Source: an uncultured Veillonella sp.
Lineage (GTDB): Bacteria > Bacillota > Negativicutes > Veillonellales > Veillonellaceae
Assembly: GCA_900550175.1 (NCBI GenBank)
Contig: URQX01000067.1
Span: forward strand, 1-9,106
Direction: 5' to 3'
Length of the DNA stretch: 9,106 nucleotides
Notes under the pieces: model-generated
What the model was told of the DNA's origin: nothing
Database searches by the model: none
The model's input: the letters and a program-made list of their open reading frames with translations, nothing else
Made by a program: the position numbers and the translations under genes
Shown: positions 1 through 7,382 of the stretch, piece by piece
How the letters are laid out: each line of letters starts with the position of its first letter
How positions within the stretch are numbered: the first letter of the stretch is position 1

Positions 1-816
1 ATTGCTAAGCGCTATTTAGTACCTAAACAAATCAAGAAAAATGGCCTTGAAGATTATAAGGTTAAATTATCTGATGCAGTGTTGAAAAAGGTAGTCTCCG
101 AATATACTCGTGAAGCCGGTGTTCGTACCTTAGAAAAAACGATTGCTAAGATTTGTCGTAAAATTGCTTATAAAGTCGTTGAAGAAGGTGGAGATGCACC
201 GAAAGTAACGACAAAAAATCTTCACGAATTCTTGGGTGCACCAATTTTTGTTGACCAAGAGCGCGAAAAGAAACCGCAAATTGGCTATGTAAATGGTTTA
301 GCTTGGACTTCTGTAGGTGGCGTTGTATTGCCATGCGAAGCAACAACTATGAATGGTACAGGTAAACTTGCATTGACTGGTAGCTTAGGTAAGGTTATGC
401 AAGAATCTGGTCAAGCTGCGATGAGCTATATCCGCCACAATGCAAAAGCCTTAAAAATCGAGGATGATTTCTATAAGAAACTCGATATTCACGTTCACTT
501 GCCGGAAGGTGCGACACCTAAGGATGGCCCTTCTGCAGGTATTACAATGACATTGGCGATGGTATCTATTTTAACAAACCGCAAGGTTCGTTCTGATATT
601 GCCATGACTGGTGAAATTACATTGCGTGGCCGTGTATTACCAATCGGCGGTTTAAAAGAAAAGTTATTAGCAGCCTTGTCTAATGGCATTAAAGAAGTAT
701 TGATTCCGAAAGGCAATGAAAAGGATATTGCAGAATTGCCTGACATTGTAAAAGAAGGTCTCATTATCACGCCAGTTAAGACAATGGATGAAGTATTAGC
801 AAAGGCACTTGTGTAA
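1..816 (+). CDS. lon: Lon ATP-dependent serine protease, C-terminal part (5' end outside window)
   Basis: The reading frame is already open at base 1, so this is the 3' end of lon; 271 residues are visible before the TAA. Lon is a cytoplasmic AAA+ protease that unfolds and degrades damaged and short-lived regulatory proteins. The first ~85 visible residues are the helical end of the AAA+ module, with a sensor-2-like motif (EAGVRTLEK). The Lon peptidase domain follows from about residue 90 (IGYVNGLAWTSVGG). The catalytic Ser lies in PKDGPSAG (codon 532-534) and the catalytic Lys in GGLKEKLLAA (codon 661-663). They are exactly 43 residues apart, as for Ser679 and Lys722 of E. coli Lon, so the active site is intact. 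A GTG at 79 falls inside the conserved domain and is not a plausible start. The stop overlaps the start of engB (TAATG). The lon-engB order is also known from Bacillus. Confidence 0.97.
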   Translation: MAKRYLVPKQIKKNGLEDYKVKLSDAVLKKVVSEYTREAGVRTLEKTIAKICRKIAYKVVEEGGDAPKVTTKNLHEFLGAPIFVDQEREKKPQIGYVNGLAWTSVGGVVLPCEATTMNGTGKLALTGSLGKVMQESGQAAMSYIRHNAKALKIEDDFYKKLDIHVHLPEGATPKDGPSAGITMTLAMVSILTNRKVRSDIAMTGEITLRGRVLPIGGLKEKLLAALSNGIKEVLIPKGNEKDIAELPDIVKEGLIITPVKTMDEVLAKALV

Positions 817-1514
817 TGCAAAAAAAGAAAAAATCCACTAAACAAATGGGCCCAAAACCACAATATACACGAAAAGAACCGAAGGGGCCTCGTATTATAG
901 CAGCAAAATATAATACTTCCTGCGTGAAGGCAGATCAATATCCAGAAGGGGATACAGTAGAGATTGCTTTCATTGGGCGCTCTAATGTGGGCAAATCTTC
1001 GTTGATTAACTCGTTGTGTAATTATCGTGGGTTAGCCCTCGTTAGTGGCCAACCAGGTAAGACTAAGACAATTAACTACTTTGATATTGAATCAAAAGAG
1101 GATATTTCTGAAACAGAGGAACGCCGTTACCATTGGTTCCTCGTTGACCTTCCTGGGTATGGATTTGCAAAGACAAATAAAGGAAACCGCAATTTGTGGT
1201 CTTCCTTTATTGCCGATTATATTTTACATTCTGAACGATTGATGTTGTTGTGTTTATTAATTGATGGTCGTCATCCTGAGATGCCTATCGATAAGGTAGC
1301 TTATGATTGGCTCGTTGAAGCTGGTGTACCATTACAAATTGTAGTGACTAAGGTCGATAAATTAACAGCTAAAGAAAAGTCTGCTAATTTAGCGATCATT
1401 AAGGAAATGTATCCAACTGCAACACCGCCAATTCTGTATAGTTCTTTGAAGCATACTGGCCGTGAGCTTTTACAACAACGCATCAATAAAGTTCTAGTAG
1501 GAGATGAAGCATGA
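816..1514 (+). CDS. engB: EngB/YsxC ribosome-biogenesis GTPase
   Basis: Encodes 232 residues of the TrmE-Era-EngA-EngB GTPase group. EngB/YsxC acts in the cytoplasm late in 50S subunit assembly and is usually essential. Visible motifs are G1 GRSNVGKSS (residues 54-62), a G2 Thr in GKTKTINYF (81-89), G3 DLPGYG (111-116), G4 TKVDK (178-182) and G5 SSLK (209-212). The family is usually about 195-210 residues. The excess here is a Lys-rich, probably disordered N-terminus (about residues 1-35) and a slightly long, charged loop between G2 and G3 (about 92-106). The ATG shares a base with the lon stop, and the nearest SD-like AAAGG (801-805) is weak and about 10 bases away, so translation is probably coupled to lon. 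The internal ATG at codon 11 also lacks a good ribosome binding site, so the upstream start is preferred but not proven. Confidence 0.96.
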   Translation: MQKKKKSTKQMGPKPQYTRKEPKGPRIIAAKYNTSCVKADQYPEGDTVEIAFIGRSNVGKSSLINSLCNYRGLALVSGQPGKTKTINYFDIESKEDISETEERRYHWFLVDLPGYGFAKTNKGNRNLWSSFIADYILHSERLMLLCLLIDGRHPEMPIDKVAYDWLVEAGVPLQIVVTKVDKLTAKEKSANLAIIKEMYPTATPPILYSSLKHTGRELLQQRINKVLVGDEA

Positions 1515-2482
1515 GTCAAACCAATGAATTAGAGATTATGGAACGCATTGCTCTAGATTTAGAGGGTGTGGAAGAGTCTCTTGCATCATCTTTTAATACA
1601 GGTGCAGAAGACTTTAATGCACTGATTCGACCATTATCTGCTGCAGGTGGCAAGCGTTTGCGTGCGCAATTATGTTTATTGATTGCTAATGCAGGTACCT
1701 CTGTAGAACGTCAGCGTATTAGAATTGCTGAAGCTGTAGAAATGCTTCATTTAGCTACACTGATTCACGATGATGTATTAGATCAAGCTGAGATTCGTCG
1801 CGGTGAAGATACTATACATATGCACAAAGGCAATAAGGTAGCCATCCTTAGTGGGGACTACTTGTTTGCCAAAGCATTTCAAATTGTATCTGAAATGCCT
1901 AATATGAAGTATTTACAAATTTTCTCTCATATCATTACTTGCCTTGTAGAAGGTGAGTTCATGCAGATGGAAGATGTATATCGCATCGATCAAGGTATTG
2001 AGCGTTATATGACTAAGACCCAAAAGAAAACGGCTGATTTTATGGAAGGCTGTATGGAATTGGGGGGCCTATTAGGGGGCTGGAGCGAATCTGAAATCGT
2101 TGAGTTGAAAAAATATGGTCATGCTTTGGGTATGGCATTCCAAATCACTGATGATATTATGGACTATCGTGAAACAACAGAGACGACTGGGAAACCCGTG
2201 GGGAATGACCTACGCGAAGGTTTATTGACATATCCTTTATTAAGTATCGTAAACGATGACAATAAAGATAAATTACTTGCAGATATTAAGGACTTGAATA
2301 ATGGCGGCGATGAGCAGGCTATTATCGACTATGTTATCGCTCAAGGTGGTATTGATAATACATTAGCTGTAGCCGATCAATATTGCAAAGATGCTTTGGC
2401 AGCACTCGACGCTGTCCGTGATTTCCCAGGCAAGGAATTCCTTGTGATGGCAGTAGAAAATTTAGCTGATAGAAAGGTATAA
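1511..2482 (+). CDS. Long-chain all-trans polyprenyl diphosphate synthase
   Basis: Encodes 323 residues of the trans-isoprenyl diphosphate synthase family, which adds isopentenyl diphosphate units to an allylic primer. Visible motifs are GGKRLR (46-51, diphosphate binding), the first Asp-rich motif HDDVLDQAEIRRG (86-98), KT at 173-174, and the second Asp-rich motif FQITDDIMD (210-218). The residue five before the first Asp-rich motif is a small Ala (A82). In this family a small residue there lets the chain grow past C15/C20, so a C30-C50 quinone side-chain precursor is likely. The sequence resembles HepT/IspB-type proteins, but the exact chain length cannot be read from sequence, so no symbol is given. 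No HepS-like partner is visible. The start overlaps the engB stop (ATGA) and has a good SD, AGGAG at 1499-1503, 7 bases upstream. Confidence 0.93.
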   Translation: MSQTNELEIMERIALDLEGVEESLASSFNTGAEDFNALIRPLSAAGGKRLRAQLCLLIANAGTSVERQRIRIAEAVEMLHLATLIHDDVLDQAEIRRGEDTIHMHKGNKVAILSGDYLFAKAFQIVSEMPNMKYLQIFSHIITCLVEGEFMQMEDVYRIDQGIERYMTKTQKKTADFMEGCMELGGLLGGWSESEIVELKKYGHALGMAFQITDDIMDYRETTETTGKPVGNDLREGLLTYPLLSIVNDDNKDKLLADIKDLNNGGDEQAIIDYVIAQGGIDNTLAVADQYCKDALAALDAVRDFPGKEFLVMAVENLADRKV

Positions 2483-2483
2483 T

Positions 2484-3374
2484 ATGGAACCATTCGAACC
2501 AAAACCGGACTTCGAATATCCCATACAAAAACCTTCTTTTGATAGTGTAGTTCGTCAAAAACGTCGTGAAGCAGAGTTAAAGGCTGAGCAAGAACGGTAT
2601 AAGGTGGCAAATCAACGCGTTCCTGAGGAACCGGAAGAAGAACCTATTTATACTGAAATGGAACAGAAAATGATGGACGAAGCACGGGAATTATCTCTTG
2701 TGGGTCATCTATCTGAATTGCGAAAGCGTTTTATTATAATGGCTGTTGCAGTTGTTATAGGAACGTGTATTTCTTATTATTATGTAGACTTCTTATTGGA
2801 AATACTCCTAAAGCCAGCTGGTAAGCTCTATTATATGAAACCGACTGAGGCCTTCTTTACATATATGAAGGTGTCTATAGTAGGTGGTCTTATTATAGGG
2901 GCACCTATTATATTGCATCAAATCTGGTTATTTGTTAAGCCTGCCCTTACGGTGCGAGAAAAGCAACTATCCAATTGGATTTTACCGGTTGCTATAGGCT
3001 TATTTGGCATAGGTATTGTATTTTCTTATTTTCTCGTGCTACCAGCAGCTGTTAAGTTCTTTATGGGCTTTGCTACCGACGAATTACAACCGCTGTTTTC
3101 CATCGGTCAGTACATGGACTTTGTATTATCCTTTGTACTACCCTTTGGATTTATCTTTGAGTTGCCGTTGATTTTAATCATCTTGGGATATTTCAACTTA
3201 ATTACATCACGTTTTTTAAAAACGAAACGTAAGATATTTATTCTTATATCCTTTATTATAGGTGCGGTCATTTCACCAACACCGGATATGTTCTCTCAAA
3301 CGATGATTGCATTGCCTATGATATTGCTATATGAAACAAGCCTATTTGTATTGGCTAAGATTATGAAGCGCTAA
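2484..3374 (+). CDS. tatC: TatC, twin-arginine translocase receptor subunit
   Basis: Encodes 296 residues. TatC is the polytopic inner-membrane protein that recognises twin-arginine signal peptides and recruits TatA to export folded proteins. Visible family marks are the cytoplasmic GHLSELRKR (74-82), the periplasmic KPTEAFF (119-125), and SPTPD plus Q, ALP and LYE near the last helices (264-284). The hydrophobicity pattern fits the six TatC membrane helices, roughly 83-108, 128-151, 163-188, 210-235, 251-263 and 273-292. The first ~70 residues are an added hydrophilic segment rich in Glu, Lys and Arg, ahead of the usual TatC start; typical bacterial TatC is about 240-260 residues. The ATG at 2484 has AGAAAGG (2471-2477) 6 bases upstream and lies 1 base after the previous stop. 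Internal Met codons 59, 63 and 64 have no SD, so the long form is preferred. No tatA or tatB is in the window. Confidence 0.95.
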   Translation: MEPFEPKPDFEYPIQKPSFDSVVRQKRREAELKAEQERYKVANQRVPEEPEEEPIYTEMEQKMMDEARELSLVGHLSELRKRFIIMAVAVVIGTCISYYYVDFLLEILLKPAGKLYYMKPTEAFFTYMKVSIVGGLIIGAPIILHQIWLFVKPALTVREKQLSNWILPVAIGLFGIGIVFSYFLVLPAAVKFFMGFATDELQPLFSIGQYMDFVLSFVLPFGFIFELPLILIILGYFNLITSRFLKTKRKIFILISFIIGAVISPTPDMFSQTMIALPMILLYETSLFVLAKIMKR

Positions 3375-3385
3375 GGAGTTTATTT

Positions 3386-3391
3386 AGGAGG
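3386..3391 (+). promoter_or_regulatory. Strong ribosome binding site of valS
   Basis: AGGAGG sits 4 bases before the valS ATG and fixes that start. A second SD-like AAGGAG (3373-3378) overlaps the tatC stop codon upstream but has no start codon at a usable distance. The whole 21-base gap is therefore occupied by translation signals. There is no room for a T-box or other leader directly before valS. Confidence 0.75.
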
Positions 3392-3395
3392 AACG

Positions 3396-6053
3396 ATGAA
3401 AACCTACGAAAATTTAACCACTTATAACCCCGGTGAAATAGAAGGGAAATGGTATTCATATTGGGAAAACCAAGGATACTTTCACGAAGAAGTAGACACT
3501 AATAAAGAACCATTTAGTATCGTGTTGCCGCCTCCTAATGTAACTGGTATGTTGCATATGGGCCATGCTTTAGATAATACATTGCAAGATATCCTCATCC
3601 GTTTCAAACGCATGCAAGGTTACAATGTATTGTGGATGCCAGGTACTGACCATGCTGGTATTGCTACACAAATCAAAGTAGAAGAAATGCTTGCTAAAGA
3701 AGAAGGCAAATCTCGCTATGATTTAGGCCGTGAAAAATTCGTAGAACGCGTATGGGAATGGAAAAAAGAATACGGCGATACTATTGTAAAACAAATTCGT
3801 AGCTTAGGCGCATCTTGTGACTGGTCTCGCGAACGCTTTACATTAGATGAAGGTTACTATCATGCAGTGCGTGAAGTGTTCGTAAGCCTTTATGAAAAAG
3901 GCTTAATCTATCGCGGTGAACGCATCATCAACTGGTGCCCTCGTTGTGCTACTGCTTTATCTGATGTTGAAGTTGAACATGAAGACGAACATGGCCACTT
4001 ATGGCATATTAAATATCCTGTAAAAGGTGAGGATAATCGTTTCGTAGTTGTTGCTACCACACGTCCAGAAACAATGTTCGGTGACGTAGCAGTAGCAGTA
4101 AATCCTGATGATGATCGTTATAAAGACCTCATCGGCAAAACATTGATTTTACCATTTGTTAATCGCGAAATTCCTGTAATTGCCGATGATTATGTAGATG
4201 CTAGCTTCGGTACAGGCTGTGTAAAAATTACACCTGCTCATGACCCTAATGACTTTGAAATGGGCCAACGTCATAATTTGGAATCCATCGTTGTTATGAA
4301 CAATGATGCTACAATGAATGAAGGTGCTGGCAAGTTCAATGGCATGACTCGTGAAGAAGCTCGTAAACAAGTTGTAGCTGAACTCAAAGAACTAGGCTTG
4401 CTTGAAAAAATCGATGATCATGACCATGCAGTAGGTCATTGCTCTCGTTGTAACACAATTATTGAGCCAATGGTATCTAAACAATGGTTTGTAGATATGA
4501 AACCATTGGCAGAACCAGCTCTTAAAGTTGTTAAAGATCACGAAGTAGAGTTCGTTCCTGAACGTTTTACAAAAACATATGTAAACTGGCTTGAAAACAT
4601 CCGCGACTGGACGATTTCCCGTCAATTGTGGTGGGGTCATCGTATTCCTGCATGGTACTGCGATGATTGCGGTGAAACTATTGTAAGTCGTGAAGACATT
4701 ACGGAATGTCCTCATTGTCACGGTCACGTAACACAAGATCCAGACGTTCTTGATACATGGTTCAGCTCTGGCTTGTGGCCATTTGCTACAATGGGCTGGC
4801 CTGACCGAACACCAGAACTTAAACAATGGTACCCAACAAGTGTTCTTGTAACTGGCTACGATATTATCTTCTTCTGGGTAGCTCGTATGATCTTTATGGC
4901 TCTTGAGTTCGAACATGAAATTCCATTTAAACATGTATTTATTCATGGTCTTGTTCGCGATAGCCAAGGTCGTAAAATGAGTAAATCCTTGGGCAATGGT
5001 ATTAACCCTCTTGAAGTTATCGACCAATATGGTGCTGATGCATTACGTTTTACTCTCGTAACTGGCAATACACCTGGTAATGATATGCGCTTCTATATGG
5101 AACGTGTTGAGGCTAATCGTAACTTTGCCAATAAGATTTGGAATGCATCCAAATTTGTATTGATGAATCTTACAAATTATGATGAAAGCTTCGTTCCAAC
5201 TGCAGATGATTTGACATTAGCAGACCAATGGATTGTACAAAAATATAATGAAACAGTACAAAGTGTAACTTCTAATCTCGATAAATTCGAACTTGGTGAA
5301 GCGGCTAGTTCCGTATATGATTTCATTTGGAACACATACTGTGACTGGTATATTGAGTTAGCTAAACCTCGTTTATACAACGATGGTAATGAACGTGATC
5401 GTCGTACAGTTCAATATTTACTCGTAACAATCTTGCGTCACATGCTTGAATTGTTACATCCATTTATGCCGTTCGTAACAGAACATATTTGGCAACATTT
5501 ACCTCATGAAGGGGATAGTATCGTTGTTGCAAAATGGCCTGAAGCATTAAAATTTGATAATCTTGAAAGTGCAGCACGTCAAATGGAAGTTATGATGGAT
5601 GCCATCAAAGGTATTCGTAACATGCGTGCTGAAATGAATGTGCCTTTAGGTAAAAAAGCTGAGGTTATCGTAGCACTAACAGATGAAGCATTAGCTCAAA
5701 CTGTAGCAGATCATAGCGATTACTTCGTTACATTAGCTTGGGCTGAGAAGGTAACAATTCTTGGTGCCGATGATCCAAAACCAGAAAATGCGACTGTAAC
5801 AGTTGTAAATGGTATGGAAGTATATCTCTTGCTTAAAGACTTGATTGACGGTGAAAAAGAAAGAGAGCGTATTGCGAAAGAAAAAATCCAAATGGAAAAA
5901 GAAATTTCCCGTTTGGAAGGCAAGTTGTCTAATCAAGGTTTCCTAGCAAAAGCTCCAGAAGCTGTAGTAGCAAAAGAAAAAGAAAAGTTAGAAGAATATA
6001 AACAAAAACAACAAGCGTTATTGGAACGTGAAGCGTTCCTTGAAACCTTATAA
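3396..6053 (+). CDS. valS: Valyl-tRNA synthetase
   Basis: Encodes 885 residues, full length for a bacterial class Ia ValRS. It charges tRNA-Val in the cytoplasm and edits mischarged threonine. Seen in order: the HIGH-type motif HMGH (54-57), a Cys pair in NWCPRC (181 and 184), the editing (CP1) region with TTRPETMFGDVAVAV and GTGCVKITPAHDPND, Cys pairs at 349/352, 422/425 and 438/441 consistent with zinc knuckles, ISRQLWWGHRIP, DVLDTWFSSGLWPF, and KMSKS (527-531). The anticodon-binding helical domain follows, and a charged coiled coil (about 815-885) contacts tRNA in ValRS enzymes. All signature elements are intact. Its start is set by AGGAGG 4 bases upstream. The valS-folC order is common in Firmicutes. 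ValS genes in that phylum often have T-box leaders; none is possible in the 21-base gap here, so expression probably comes from the upstream operon. Confidence 0.98.
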   Translation: MKTYENLTTYNPGEIEGKWYSYWENQGYFHEEVDTNKEPFSIVLPPPNVTGMLHMGHALDNTLQDILIRFKRMQGYNVLWMPGTDHAGIATQIKVEEMLAKEEGKSRYDLGREKFVERVWEWKKEYGDTIVKQIRSLGASCDWSRERFTLDEGYYHAVREVFVSLYEKGLIYRGERIINWCPRCATALSDVEVEHEDEHGHLWHIKYPVKGEDNRFVVVATTRPETMFGDVAVAVNPDDDRYKDLIGKTLILPFVNREIPVIADDYVDASFGTGCVKITPAHDPNDFEMGQRHNLESIVVMNNDATMNEGAGKFNGMTREEARKQVVAELKELGLLEKIDDHDHAVGHCSRCNTIIEPMVSKQWFVDMKPLAEPALKVVKDHEVEFVPERFTKTYVNWLENIRDWTISRQLWWGHRIPAWYCDDCGETIVSREDITECPHCHGHVTQDPDVLDTWFSSGLWPFATMGWPDRTPELKQWYPTSVLVTGYDIIFFWVARMIFMALEFEHEIPFKHVFIHGLVRDSQGRKMSKSLGNGINPLEVIDQYGADALRFTLVTGNTPGNDMRFYMERVEANRNFANKIWNASKFVLMNLTNYDESFVPTADDLTLADQWIVQKYNETVQSVTSNLDKFELGEAASSVYDFIWNTYCDWYIELAKPRLYNDGNERDRRTVQYLLVTILRHMLELLHPFMPFVTEHIWQHLPHEGDSIVVAKWPEALKFDNLESAARQMEVMMDAIKGIRNMRAEMNVPLGKKAEVIVALTDEALAQTVADHSDYFVTLAWAEKVTILGADDPKPENATVTVVNGMEVYLLLKDLIDGEKERERIAKEKIQMEKEISRLEGKLSNQGFLAKAPEAVVAKEKEKLEEYKQKQQALLEREAFLETL

Positions 6054-6054
6054 T

Positions 6055-6060
6055 AGGAGG
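6055..6060 (+). promoter_or_regulatory. Strong ribosome binding site of folC
   Basis: AGGAGG lies directly after the valS stop (6051-6053) and 5 bases before the ATG at 6066, which decides the folC start. Confidence 0.75.
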
Positions 6061-6065
6061 TTTAT

Positions 6066-7373
6066 ATGACATATCAAGAGGCCTTAGCCTATTTAGAACA
6101 GGCATCTTCATTCGGTATAAAGCCTGGCCTTGAACGAATTACAGCGCTTATGGAAGCCCTTGGGAATCCACAAGAGGACTATAAAATTGTTCATGTAACA
6201 GGCACGAATGGTAAGGGCTCGGTTACCTCATATATTTCCTACGCACTGTTTACAAGTGGATTACGGGTGGGGCGATTTACATCGCCTCACCTTCAATCCT
6301 ATACGGAGCGAATTCAAATCAATGATGGAAATATTACAGAGGAAGCCTTCGGTGAATTAATTAGCCGTGTAAAAGTGGCAGTTGATACTATCATTAGTAA
6401 TGGCATAGAATCACCAACGCAATTTGAAATCTTGACGGCTGCAGCCTTTTTGTTCTTCAAAGATCAAGCTGTAGATTATGCCGTGGTAGAAGTTGGCTTA
6501 GGTGGACTACTAGACTCCACAAATATCGTGACTCCAAAAGTATCGATTATTACCAATGTAACAATCGATCATCAAGCATACTGTGGTGATACTGTTGAGG
6601 ACATTGCACGTCACAAGGCTGGGATTATTAAATCCAAAGTCCCTGTTGTAACGGCTGCACAGGATGCACCTCTTCGTATTATTGAAGAGGTGGCTAAAGA
6701 GAGTCATGCTAAAGTATATGCTTTCAATAAAGATTTTGGTATCGATAGCCGTAGTGCTGTAACAGGTGGTCAAATGATTACTGTGAGTACTAGTGATTCT
6801 GCTCCTGCTATGCTGTTTACTACAATGGCAGGTATTCATCAATCTGTAAACCTCGCATGTGCATTGATGGCTGTACGTCTATTGATGAAAGAAGATAAGA
6901 GCATCAGTGAAGAAACGATGCGTGAAGGATTTGCTCGCACTACGTGGGCAGGGCGTTTTGAAGTTAAACGAGGCTTAGATCGTACCTATATCTTTGACGG
7001 TGCTCATAATGCGGCAGGTGCAGAATCTTTCAGCATGACCTATGCTGAATTATTTAAGGACACACCCAAAACGATTGTGATGGCAATTCTGAAAGATAAA
7101 AATCAAGATGCTATTATTCGTGAGTTGGTTAAGGCGGGGGATACAGTTCTCGTTGTACCGGCACCGACAGATAGAACAGAAGTGCCAGAGGTTTTGGTTG
7201 AGAAAATACGTCATATTGTTCCGAAAGCGATAGCACAAACAGCCGATTCTATTGAAGAGGCGTTAGCCTTAGCCTACAAACATACAAAGTCTGGTGATAT
7301 TATCGCCGTTTGTGGTTCCCTATATATTTTAGGAGATGCTCGTCAGTGGTTTAACCATGAGATGAGTCATTAA
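6066..7373 (+). CDS. folC: FolC, folylpolyglutamate synthase / dihydrofolate synthase
   Basis: Encodes 435 residues of the Mur-ligase superfamily, full length for FolC. It adds glutamates to folates using ATP, and in many bacteria also joins glutamate to dihydropteroate. Visible motifs are the P-loop TGTNGKGS (45-52), the SPHL loop with TERI (73-83), a catalytic-type Glu in EVGLGG (142-147), TIDH (166-169), Lys184 in HKAGIIK (carbamylated in this family and holding a Mg ion), WAGRFEV, and the C-terminal FDGAHN (310-315). Nothing essential appears missing. Sequence alone does not settle whether the enzyme has both activities; no second folC or folP is in the window. The gene starts 12 bases after valS with a strong SD and ends 9 bases before the Wzy-like gene, so it belongs to the same transcription unit. 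Confidence 0.96.
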   Translation: MTYQEALAYLEQASSFGIKPGLERITALMEALGNPQEDYKIVHVTGTNGKGSVTSYISYALFTSGLRVGRFTSPHLQSYTERIQINDGNITEEAFGELISRVKVAVDTIISNGIESPTQFEILTAAAFLFFKDQAVDYAVVEVGLGGLLDSTNIVTPKVSIITNVTIDHQAYCGDTVEDIARHKAGIIKSKVPVVTAAQDAPLRIIEEVAKESHAKVYAFNKDFGIDSRSAVTGGQMITVSTSDSAPAMLFTTMAGIHQSVNLACALMAVRLLMKEDKSISEETMREGFARTTWAGRFEVKRGLDRTYIFDGAHNAAGAESFSMTYAELFKDTPKTIVMAILKDKNQDAIIRELVKAGDTVLVVPAPTDRTEVPEVLVEKIRHIVPKAIAQTADSIEEALALAYKHTKSGDIIAVCGSLYILGDARQWFNHEMSH

Positions 7374-7382
7374 GGTGAGCCT

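Noticed and set aside
495..938. 147-codon minus-strand frame across the lon/engB junction
   Set aside because: Antisense shadow of the Lon catalytic domain and EngB N-terminus; no protein family recognised.
4392..5027. 211-codon open frame on the minus strand inside valS
   Set aside because: It is wholly antisense to a strongly supported essential gene, has no recognisable motif, and its odd Cys/Thr/Asn-rich composition is what the complement of valS codons gives.
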